From the NCBI RefSeq assembly GCF_024199845.1, contig NZ_JANADO010000001.1, positions 1 through 64,000 on the forward strand: DNA of 64,000 nucleotides, given 5' to 3'. The stretch comes from Bradyrhizobium sp. CCGB12. Lineage in GTDB: Bacteria; Pseudomonadota; Alphaproteobacteria; Rhizobiales; Xanthobacteraceae. Numbering within the stretch: position 1 is the stretch's first letter; each line of letters starts with the position of its first letter. Shown here piece by piece: positions 9,144-16,485 of this stretch. Below the pieces are notes generated by a model. The model made no database searches. It saw only the letters and a list, made by a program, of their open reading frames with translations, and was not told the DNA's origin. Position numbers and translations under genes: made by a program.

Positions 9144-9334
9144 TGTCCAATGCAATCCTGATGGGTGCTCGGCGCAACGATGTTGGTGCTCTATGCGGCC
9201 GGCCTGGTATTTTGCCGCGCGCGGGTTGTTTGAGACGTCGCGGCCCGATGTGTCGGTACAGGCCCTCGTTGCGAGCAACCGGATTTAGCATCGTAATCCT
9301 GGCGATCGCGATCGCCGTGCTCTTTCCGCACTAG
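9140..9334 (+). CDS. Small hydrophobic-tailed ORF in the mdc operon
   Basis: This 64-codon frame starts at an ATG overlapping the mdcB stop (ATGA) and ends 8 bases before mdcH, so it sits exactly where another operon gene would. The first 47 residues are rich in arginine, glycine and cysteine with no motif. The last 16 (IVILAIAIAVLF-type) would form one membrane helix. Malonate transporter genes (mdcL/mdcM or mdcF) occupy nearby positions in other mdc operons, and a frame starting at 9181 begins with a short hydrophobic run before an early stop, so this could also be a decayed transporter remnant. Coding status is uncertain. Confidence 0.35.
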   Translation: MMSNAILMGARRNDVGALCGRPGILPRAGCLRRRGPMCRYRPSLRATGFSIVILAIAIAVLFPH

Positions 9335-9342
9335 GCAGCACA

Positions 9343-10281
9343 ATGACGCTCGCGCTCCTGTGCCCAGGACAAGGCAGGCAGCATCGGGAGATGTTCGCCC
9401 TCACGCGTGATGCGCCGGAAGCTGCGCACTTGTTCGGACGGGCGGCGACATTGCTGGGAGGCAGGGATCCGCGTGACCTCGTGCACAGCGAAACCGACGA
9501 AGCTCTACATCACAACCGTCCTGGCCAGATCATGTGCACCTTGCAGGCGCTGGCCGCCGCGGCGGCACTCGGCGATGCCGTTCCGAATGGCGTCATCGTC
9601 GCCGGCTACAGCGTCGGCGAGGTCGCAGCCTGGGGCGTGGGCGGCTTGTTCGAACCGGCGGTGACGCTCGACATCGTCGCGCGCCGGGCAGAAGCCATGG
9701 ATGCGGTCACACGCGTCGGCGATGGACTGGTCTTCGTGCGCGGCCTTTCGCGCGACGACGCCGACCGGCTTTGTGAGCGCTACGGTGCGGCGATCGCCAT
9801 CGTCAATCCCGGCGATGCCTTTGTGATCGGTGGTCGCCGGGAGGCATTGAACGCGATTGCCTTGGATGCGAAGGCGATGCATGCAGCAAGGATCGTCGAT
9901 CTGCCTGTCGAGGTTGCCTCCCACACCCCACGGCTCGCCGAAGCCTCGGCCGTGTTTCGCGAGATCCTGCGGTCGGCATCCGTGGCGTTCCCGCCGGCCG
10001 GCGGCGCGCGCGTCCTGAGCGGCATCGACGGCGCTCCCATCGTCTCCGCCGAGGCGGGGCTCGACAAGCTCGCCGCGCAGGCATCGCAAACCGTACAGTG
10101 GGAAAGCTGCCTGCAAGCCTGTCTGGAGGCGGGCGCCACGCCGTTTCTCGAACTTGGACCGGGACATGCGTTGAGCAGGATGGTTGCGGGCATCTGGCCC
10201 GATCTTCCGGCACGTTCGCTGGATGATTTCAGGAGTCTTGAGGGCGTGCGCACGTGGCTTGCGCGCCATCTCGGCGAATAG
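9343..10281 (+). CDS. mdcH: Malonyl-CoA:ACP transacylase of malonate decarboxylase
   Basis: MdcH primes the carrier protein by transferring malonyl from malonyl-CoA. It has the FabD-type acyltransferase fold: PGQGRQ near the N-terminus, the nucleophile Ser90 in AGYSVGE, and the catalytic His194 in ASHTPRL. Its 312 residues match the family. It closes the mdc operon and converges on the AraC gene, with a terminator-like hairpin between them. Confidence 0.92.
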   Translation: MTLALLCPGQGRQHREMFALTRDAPEAAHLFGRAATLLGGRDPRDLVHSETDEALHHNRPGQIMCTLQALAAAAALGDAVPNGVIVAGYSVGEVAAWGVGGLFEPAVTLDIVARRAEAMDAVTRVGDGLVFVRGLSRDDADRLCERYGAAIAIVNPGDAFVIGGRREALNAIALDAKAMHAARIVDLPVEVASHTPRLAEASAVFREILRSASVAFPPAGGARVLSGIDGAPIVSAEAGLDKLAAQASQTVQWESCLQACLEAGATPFLELGPGHALSRMVAGIWPDLPARSLDDFRSLEGVRTWLARHLGE

Positions 10282-10329
10282 GCGCTTCAGCTGCTTCCTT
10301 CCGGCTTCGAGCGGCGCGCGATGCGCCCG

Positions 10330-10368
10330 AAAAAAAGGGGCCGTCCTTTGGGGGGAAAAGGACGGCCC
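10330..10368 (-). terminator. Rho-independent terminator for the AraC gene
   Basis: A perfect 12-bp stem (GGGCCGTCCTTT at 10338-10349 with AAAGGACGGCCC at 10357-10368, 7-base loop) is followed, on the minus strand, by a run of T complementary to the A-run at 10330-10336. This is a textbook intrinsic terminator for the minus-strand AraC gene that ends at 10498. The same stem may also stop mdcH transcripts, but the plus side lacks a T-run. Confidence 0.82.
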
Positions 10369-10497
10369 TCATGCTCGTAGGCCTGGGAGGAGAGGCGCGA
10401 GCCGTGACTTGGGGTCTCAGTCACTAACATCTGCATCATCGCCGATCGGACGGGAGAAGTATTTCAAGTAACCATGCTGTTTCTCATTTCGCATGAT

Positions 10498-11511
10498 TCA
10501 CGAAAGGTCCGCCGGCAGGACACGAGACACGGCGCTGCGCCCCGAAGCCGGATCGTCCGCAGCCGGCCCGGGCGAGACCAGCGCGTTCCGGCTGGCGCAT
10601 CGCCAGCGTGCCGGGGTGTCGCCCGTAATCCGCTTGAAGACGGTGGAGAAATGCGCCTGCGTGCAAAAGCCGACCGCCAGCGCCACCTCGGCCAAGGGTG
10701 TCTCGGAATTCAACAGCAGGGATTTTGCATGCTCGATGCGCTGATGCAGCAGGTATTCGCGCGGCCGGTATCCGGTCGCGGCCCGGAACTGCGCCGCAAA
10801 GTGCATCCGCGATAATCCGGCGACGCCGGCAAGATCCGACAGGCTGATGCCGTGGTCGAAATGTGTCCTGACATATTCCTCGATGCGGCGGAGACGCCAT
10901 TTCGGTAGGGCGTTGACCTTCGTGCGCGGCAGTTCGCGCCGGGCCACATGCATCGCCAGAGTCTGAGCGATGCAGCGCACGAATTCCTGGTCGACCAGAT
11001 GGCCGTGTTCGGTCAGCGCCTTTGCGAGTTGCCCGGCGAACGGGTCGCGCAGCAGAACGAGATCGTTCAGGCCATCGGGCGTGACCGGATCTCTTCCCGG
11101 TTCCGGAGACGGAAGGCAATTGGCGGGGACGTGGAAGTGCAGGAAGTCGCATGGCGCATGAAACTGTGCGCAGAGCTGCTTCGACGGCGCGCCGACATAG
11201 AGCGTGCCCGCCGGCATGATGCCATCGAATATGGTTTGAGCACCTCTGGTCAGCTTGAGACGGGTCGTCTTCAGGGCGATGGCGAAGAAGTATCGGTCGG
11301 GAGGCGTCGTCGCTTCCTCCCGCCTGACGCCCGCCTGCGGGTAGGTCCAACGCGAGATCATGATGTCCTGGCGCGCATGGCCCGTGCGTTGCTCGGGCTG
11401 GCGCCATCTTCGCTCAAGGGAGAATGCGCGTGACCCCTGAGGAAAATCCGGTTCGCGAGGGCTGGGTTGATACGTCAACCGGGCGCTCGCCGCTTGCATA
11501 TCGGTGAACAT
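10498..11511 (-). CDS. AraC-family transcriptional regulator
   Basis: This 337-residue regulator has an N-terminal ligand/oligomer region (about 1-210) and a C-terminal AraC DNA-binding domain with two helix-turn-helix units (about 213-310). The second unit shows the signature (AEVALAVGFCTQAHFSTVFKR). The DNA-binding domain is strikingly similar to that of the AraC protein at 18823-19665 (shared SRMHFAAQFRAA core, TQAHF, VFKR, GDTP). The two genes flank the two-component/efflux block, so this one may control the efflux genes whose 3' end lies 280 bases upstream of its start. The inducer is unknown. Confidence 0.9.
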   Translation of the reverse strand: MFTDMQAASARLTYQPSPREPDFPQGSRAFSLERRWRQPEQRTGHARQDIMISRWTYPQAGVRREEATTPPDRYFFAIALKTTRLKLTRGAQTIFDGIMPAGTLYVGAPSKQLCAQFHAPCDFLHFHVPANCLPSPEPGRDPVTPDGLNDLVLLRDPFAGQLAKALTEHGHLVDQEFVRCIAQTLAMHVARRELPRTKVNALPKWRLRRIEEYVRTHFDHGISLSDLAGVAGLSRMHFAAQFRAATGYRPREYLLHQRIEHAKSLLLNSETPLAEVALAVGFCTQAHFSTVFKRITGDTPARWRCASRNALVSPGPAADDPASGRSAVSRVLPADLS

Positions 11512-11606
11512 CGTTCGTCCCGTCCTTGATCCAGCTGGCGCCGAGACGGCAGCCGGATGTCATTGGTCCATGCTCGAACGATAGGTCCGATGCTGTCGCA
11601 AGGCCC

Positions 11607-11636
11607 GTTAGAGTTGCTTAAATCGTGTTAGATTTT
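11607..11636. promoter_or_regulatory. Paired GTTAGA direct repeats upstream of araC
   Basis: GTTAGAGTT at 11607 and GTTAGATTT at 11627 are direct repeats spaced 20 bases (two helical turns), about 100 bases upstream of the AraC start at 11511. AraC proteins often bind directly repeated half-sites with this phasing. No -35/-10 boxes are clear, so the role is a guess. Confidence 0.25.
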
Positions 11637-11790
11637 GCGAATGCGGCAGGTGCGGCCGGAGGTCGCAAATTGTCGAATAGGGAAGTAAAATCAAGGGGCT
11701 GCGCTTGAGTTCCGATTTTCATGACCCCGCGCGGCCGTGATGAGGATCGCGATACCGCGCACGCCACATCCGATCGGCAAGCCCGCCGGT

Positions 11791-13059
11791 TCAGGGCAGG
11801 CGAGGCGAGGTATCGATGCCGGGCGTGAGGCCAGGTGCGATCTTCTCTGCCGACGGAATCGCGGGCACCCGCGCGTAGGGAAGCGCGCTGATCTCGGGAG
11901 GCTGTCGGGATGTGGACCGGAGGCAATCTGGGCGGGGCGGATCTCCAGCGCCGAACGCATCGAAGATGGGGTCGACGAGGGCCGCGCGGAGCCGTTCCGA
12001 CCAGGTTTGCCGATCGTCCGCATCGGGCTGCCGGATCGTCACCGTGGCCGTCATGCCTGAGACGAGCGGTACATCCGGCGGCACCGTGTCGATGGCGACG
12101 CGAACCGGAACGCGCTGGGCAAGCCGCACCCAGGTGTAGATCGGATCGACATTGGGCAGGCCTTGTGTGCCCGCTGCGGCGTTCGATACGCTGACGCCGC
12201 GCGTGACGGTCTTCACGTGTCCGAGGATGGGCCTGGAATAGCCGACCAGCTGCGCCTCCGCGCGATCGCCGACGCAGACGCGCGCCATCTTGGTCTCTTC
12301 GAAATAACCATCGATCCAGAAGCTGTTGGAATCGATGACGGAGATGTTGCTCACGCCGGTTGTGGCATAGTCGCCCACGCGCAGGAGCAGGTTGGTGACG
12401 TAACCGTCGACGGGGCTGACCACCTTGGTCCGCTTCAGGTTCAGCTCCGCCTGTGCGAGCTGGTGCGCCGCCGCCTCGAAGGCAGCTTTGGCCTGCGCCG
12501 CATTGCCGGCAAAGATCTGCTGCTCCTCCGGCGTCGTGGCGAGATTCGACAGGTGCTGACGCCGGTCGAACTCGGCCTGCTTCACTTCCAGATCCGCCGC
12601 CCGCTGGTCGACCAGCGCTTTGCCGATGCGGACGGCTACATCGAAGTCGAAGGGATCGATGACGTAGAGAACGTCGCCCTTGTGGACGAACTGGTTGTCG
12701 GCCACCCGCAGCTCCACGATCTTGCCCGGGATCTGCGGCGCGACATTGGCGACCTGCACGCGAACGCTGCCATTGCGCGTCCAGGGCGCGGTCACGTAAT
12801 GCTCCCACGTCGCGATTGCGATCAAGACGGCGACCAGCGCGATGCCGAGGGTCGCAAGTTGCTTGCCGGCCCCGGCCATCGACCGTCCGATCGTCCTGCG
12901 CCGTGCTGTCGTGGATGACGTGGCCTGCCGGGACGCTTCATCGCCGGTGTTGCGCGCCATGGGCTCTTCAAGGTCGGAATGGTCGGCGCCTGCTCGCGCG
13001 TTGGTCGCCGTCGCGTCCTCGTCGACTGATGCTGAATCTTGGGGCAGGGCAATACCCAT
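11791..13059 (-). CDS. HlyD/EmrA-type membrane fusion protein of efflux pump
   Basis: This periplasmic adaptor resembles AaeA of the p-hydroxybenzoate efflux system. I chose the ATG at 13059 (422 residues) with a GAGAAGAG site just upstream; a GTG at 13071 and an ATG near 12960 are alternatives. One N-terminal membrane helix (about residues 68-85) is followed by the beta-barrel/lipoyl half (APQIPGKIVELRVADNQFVHKGD), a long coiled coil, and the second lipoyl half (SPVDGYVTNLLLRVGDYAT). The C-terminal 60 residues are proline-rich and unlike the core family. It follows the DUF1656 gene without a gap, so the two are co-transcribed. Confidence 0.88.
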   Translation of the reverse strand: MGIALPQDSASVDEDATATNARAGADHSDLEEPMARNTGDEASRQATSSTTARRRTIGRSMAGAGKQLATLGIALVAVLIAIATWEHYVTAPWTRNGSVRVQVANVAPQIPGKIVELRVADNQFVHKGDVLYVIDPFDFDVAVRIGKALVDQRAADLEVKQAEFDRRQHLSNLATTPEEQQIFAGNAAQAKAAFEAAAHQLAQAELNLKRTKVVSPVDGYVTNLLLRVGDYATTGVSNISVIDSNSFWIDGYFEETKMARVCVGDRAEAQLVGYSRPILGHVKTVTRGVSVSNAAAGTQGLPNVDPIYTWVRLAQRVPVRVAIDTVPPDVPLVSGMTATVTIRQPDADDRQTWSERLRAALVDPIFDAFGAGDPPRPDCLRSTSRQPPEISALPYARVPAIPSAEKIAPGLTPGIDTSPRLP

Positions 13060-13070
13060 GGCTCTTCTCA

Positions 13071-13274
13071 CTAGAACAACAAGGCGAGCAACCCGAACAT
13101 CGCCACGTAGAGGCTGAGCTCGGCCAGCGACGGGTTGCTGAAAATCCTGGCAAATCCAACAAACCGCAGCACTGGGCGAAGCAACAGGAATGCCACCAGC
13201 GCCGCGATCGCATAGGATACGATGGGAGTGATGAGGACGCCGCCGACGACCAGTTCACGATACGTGTTCGTCAT
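13071..13274 (-). CDS. DUF1656 (AaeX-like) small membrane protein
   Basis: This 67-residue protein is typical of DUF1656/AaeX: two hydrophobic helices (about residues 9-35 and 48-67) separated by a short loop. Such proteins sit between the pump and adaptor genes of AaeXAB-type aromatic acid efflux systems; their precise job is not established. Its start overlaps the pump gene stop by 4 bases and its stop touches the adaptor region. Confidence 0.85.
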   Translation of the reverse strand: MTNTYRELVVGGVLITPIVSYAIAALVAFLLLRPVLRFVGFARIFSNPSLAELSLYVAMFGLLALLF

Positions 13275-15172
13275 GGCTGCTTCTCCGTATTGGGCCCGGC
13301 GAGAGCCGGCTGCGCTCCGAAGGAGACGCTGGTAGAAACCAGCGTGGCAAGGATCGGCTCGACGGAGAGGCGGCGTTGCGATGCTGCTTGGCGCAACGCC
13401 TCGGCAGCAGACAGGATGGTGGGGCTATTCCGAGAGACGAGGGCGGCTCCGGCGGCGCGTGCCGCGTCGGCGAGCGGCCCTGTCGCCAGCCGGTCCAGCT
13501 CGGCGCGGCACCTTCGCAGGGCTGCTGCCTGGTCGAAGTTGCGCATGGCCTCTGCGACGACCTGCTGGTTGGTCGGCGAGCCGCCGCTGGCCGTCACGAC
13601 CTGCCCGATGCGCGCGGCATCGCGAAACGCGGCTTCCTCGGGCGCAAGATGCCGAGCTTGTCCTGAGACCAGGTGGTTCAGCTCGCGATGCGCCGTGCCC
13701 AGCAGCAAGCTGATCTGCCGATCGCTCGACAGGGACGGCAGCACGAGCTGCGCCGCAAACACCAGCACCGCGGAAAGCTGAACAAACAGGCACGCCACCA
13801 GAAACACCTCGGGATCGTAGCTCTGCGGGTTGCTCGGCGCGAGCACGGCGAGCGTGAAAACGAGCACGAGCCGGCCGAACGACGACAGTGCAGGACTCGG
13901 CAAACTCATCAGGAGCGCCGTGCCGATCACGGCGGGCGCGAGGCCGATCGCCAGTAGCTGAAACTCGGATACGCCGTTGAAGACCAGGTACTTCAAGAGC
14001 CCGGCCAGCGGACAGGCCAGCAGCGTGGCAAAGACCGCCCGCATCGTGAAGCCGCGTGGATCCGGAGCCGTCGAGCTCAAGCCGATGATGACCGCGGCGA
14101 GCGCGAGACATAGCTCCGTGGTCGGCCAACCCGCCATCACGAAGATGATTGCAACGAGCATGAAGTGGATCGCGGCCCTGACCGCGCCTTCGGCGGCGAT
14201 GCGACGCGACCGGTACAGCGGAGCGCGCCACTGCCGCAACGGCTGCGTTCCGGCCCGCATGGCCTCGAGGCTGCGCCGCACGTCGGCATTCCTGTGCGCG
14301 ATCTCGCTGCGCAGGTGAGTCCGGGCAATCGTCAGCAGGCCGAAGCCACCATGATCGGGATCGTCCGGCACTGTTGTCGATTCGGCCGGCAGCGCCGCGA
14401 ATGCGCGTGCGAGCGCCAGCTCGCTCACGAGGTCCACCATGGCGGAACGCGCGGCCGCCGTTCTCGCCGTGCCGACGCTCGATTCCGCGGTGAGGCTCAC
14501 GATCTCCGGACGCAGCGCCACGATGTCATGCAGCAGGTTCGCCGTGTCCTGCGTGGATGCAGCTTCGCCGCGGATGGCGCCTCGTGCAAGATCCATGACG
14601 CGGCGATGCAGCGCCTCGAGGCGGCTTGCGAGCACCGGATGATAGTCCGGTGCGGCCAGCACCTCGTTGACCAGAGCCACCGCAAGGACGCCAATGCCGA
14701 TGGCGGCGCCGCGCGCGACGCCGGTGGAAAACACCTGCAGCGGGCTGTCGATCTGCTCGATGGCGATCAGGGCAACGGTGATGCAGCAGAGAGCCGCCGC
14801 ATAGGCGCGGTTCCCATCCAGCATGCCCGCCATATAGACGCAGAGTCCGACCCAGATGCCGAATGCCGCGAGCAGCAGACCGCCGGTCTGGGAAAACATG
14901 CCGGCGATCGCGATCGATGCCGTCACGCCGATTGCGGTCGCGAGCAGCCGGTAGCCGGCCTTTTCCATGCCTTGGCCGCGTGTGGGCAGTGCCAGGACTG
15001 CAACCGTCAGGGCCGCCGTCGATGGCGATTCGAGCTCGAGCCAAAAGCTCACATAGAGCGCAATGAGGGCCGCCAGCCATACGCGCAGCGCGAAAACCCA
15101 GGAACTCGCCGGGAAGCCGGCGAAGACCAGTGGGCGCGCCTCGGCGGCGGCGCCAGTGGAGTTCACTTGCAT
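13271..15172 (-). CDS. FUSC/AaeB-family efflux permease
   Basis: The ATG at 15172 has GAAGGA 9 bases upstream and gives 633 residues; the frame allows an ATG at 15211. The protein has two clusters of membrane helices (about residues 20-180 and 340-505) each followed by a soluble segment, the architecture of FUSC/AaeB pumps that export aromatic carboxylic acids with an HlyD partner. An N-terminal LESPSTAALTVAVLALPTRGQ segment is characteristic. Substrate is inferred only from family. It is the first gene of a pump operon and lies downstream of a two-component system on the same strand. Confidence 0.88.
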   Translation of the reverse strand: MQVNSTGAAAEARPLVFAGFPASSWVFALRVWLAALIALYVSFWLELESPSTAALTVAVLALPTRGQGMEKAGYRLLATAIGVTASIAIAGMFSQTGGLLLAAFGIWVGLCVYMAGMLDGNRAYAAALCCITVALIAIEQIDSPLQVFSTGVARGAAIGIGVLAVALVNEVLAAPDYHPVLASRLEALHRRVMDLARGAIRGEAASTQDTANLLHDIVALRPEIVSLTAESSVGTARTAAARSAMVDLVSELALARAFAALPAESTTVPDDPDHGGFGLLTIARTHLRSEIAHRNADVRRSLEAMRAGTQPLRQWRAPLYRSRRIAAEGAVRAAIHFMLVAIIFVMAGWPTTELCLALAAVIIGLSSTAPDPRGFTMRAVFATLLACPLAGLLKYLVFNGVSEFQLLAIGLAPAVIGTALLMSLPSPALSSFGRLVLVFTLAVLAPSNPQSYDPEVFLVACLFVQLSAVLVFAAQLVLPSLSSDRQISLLLGTAHRELNHLVSGQARHLAPEEAAFRDAARIGQVVTASGGSPTNQQVVAEAMRNFDQAAALRRCRAELDRLATGPLADAARAAGAALVSRNSPTILSAAEALRQAASQRRLSVEPILATLVSTSVSFGAQPALAGPNTEKQP

Positions 15173-15332
15173 CGCGCAGCGTCCTTCGGCGGCGCAAGTG
15201 GCACCGCCCATGTCGTGACTTCACGCGACTATGTGATTTGCGCTGCCAGCCGGTATTTCCGGGCCATCAACCTGATTGCCGAAATGCACGTCAGGCATCC
15301 GAAGACGGCCGGCACGTTCATGAAGGGAGAAG

Positions 15333-15713
15333 TTATTGCGGTGCGTGGCCCGCCAGCGCCTCTTCGAGGCAGCGGATGATCTCGTCGCCGCTCGAGGGCT
15401 TGCCGAGATAGCAGTGCGCGCCAGCCGCCATCACGCGCTGCCGCACAGTTTCGCTCGGAAACGCGGTCATGAAGATGATCGGGAAACGGCGGCCGGAGGC
15501 AACCAGCTGCGCCTGCAGCTCGTCGCCGGTAATGACCGGCATCTGGACGTCGGCGATCATGCATTCCGGGTCGTTTCCCGGCGGTTGTCGCAGGAAATCG
15601 ACCCCGGACTCGTAGGCGTGAGCCTCATAGCCGAGCGAACGCACCAGGCTTGCGAGCGACGTGCGAACGCCTTCGTCGTCGTCAACGATCGCAATCACCG
15701 GGGTCCTGGCCAT
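15333..15713 (-). CDS. Single-domain response regulator
   Basis: This 126-residue protein is a stand-alone receiver domain: acidic pocket Asp11-13, phospho-acceptor Asp55, Thr83 and Lys105 are all in place (VDDDE, ADVQMP, FMTAF, LGKP). It has no output domain, so it should act as a phosphate relay or through protein contact. It lies 100 bases after the FixJ-like regulator on the same strand and 160 bases before the pump gene, so it probably belongs to the same signalling pathway. Confidence 0.9.
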   Translation of the reverse strand: MARTPVIAIVDDDEGVRTSLASLVRSLGYEAHAYESGVDFLRQPPGNDPECMIADVQMPVITGDELQAQLVASGRRFPIIFMTAFPSETVRQRVMAAGAHCYLGKPSSGDEIIRCLEEALAGHAPQ

Positions 15714-15813
15714 TGAGACACATCCTGGCCGCGGTGCTCCACAAGGAGGATATCTCCCGTTGCGCGGCTGATGGCACCTTATGCCCCGCCGGGTAGTCCC
15801 GACGAAATTATAC

Positions 15814-16485
15814 TCAGGTTTGATCCGTAGCCTTGCGGGTCTGGGAAACCCCGAGCGCCTCGGCCTTGCGAACGAGGTCGGCCAGCGACCGAACCCCCAT
15901 CTTGCGCATGACGTTTCCGCGGTGGATCTTGACCGTGATCTCGCTCAGCCCGATCAGGCCTGCGACCTGCTTGTTCATCAGCCCGGCGGTGACATGGCCC
16001 ATCACCTCGCGCTCGCGCGCGGTCAAGGTCTCGTACTGGGCTTGGATATCCTCCTTCGTCGCGGCCTCGGCACGATGTTGCGCATCGCGCTCGAGCGCCG
16101 CCGTCACGGCATCGAGCATGTCCTGGTCGCGAAACGGCTTGGAGAGGAAATCGACCGCACCGGCCTTCATGGCGCGCACCGACATTGGAATGTCGCCATG
16201 GCCGGTCATGAAGACGATGGGATATTTGATGCCTTGCCGGGTCAATTGGCCCTGTAGGTCGAGCCCGCTCACACCCGGAAGCCTCACGTCCAGCACGATG
16301 CAGCCGGGGCCGTCAGGCAGCGTGGCGCCGAGCAGTTCGGCCGGCGAGGCGAAGAGGCGCGTCTCGAGACCAACGGACCGGAACAGGCTGTCGAGCGAGG
16401 CGCGAATGCCTGCGTCGTCATCGACGATGATGACCACTGAACTGGAGGGGCGGCCCGGCGGATGGGCTTGGCTTGGTCGTGTCAT
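15814..16485 (-). CDS. FixJ/NarL-type response regulator
   Basis: This 223-residue regulator has a receiver domain (VDDD at 21-24, phospho-Asp66, Thr94, Lys116 in the SKPF motif) and a LuxR-type helix-turn-helix (about 150-215: LTAREREVMGHVTAG, then NKQVAGLIGLSEITVKIHR). The LTxRE start of the output domain and the SKPF receiver motif are FixJ-like. It overlaps the sensor kinase gene by 4 bases, so the two form a cognate pair. The likely targets are the adjacent pump genes or the divergent AraC gene; a palindrome at 18668-18685 is a candidate binding site. Confidence 0.92.
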   Translation of the reverse strand: MTRPSQAHPPGRPSSSVVIIVDDDAGIRASLDSLFRSVGLETRLFASPAELLGATLPDGPGCIVLDVRLPGVSGLDLQGQLTRQGIKYPIVFMTGHGDIPMSVRAMKAGAVDFLSKPFRDQDMLDAVTAALERDAQHRAEAATKEDIQAQYETLTAREREVMGHVTAGLMNKQVAGLIGLSEITVKIHRGNVMRKMGVRSLADLVRKAEALGVSQTRKATDQT

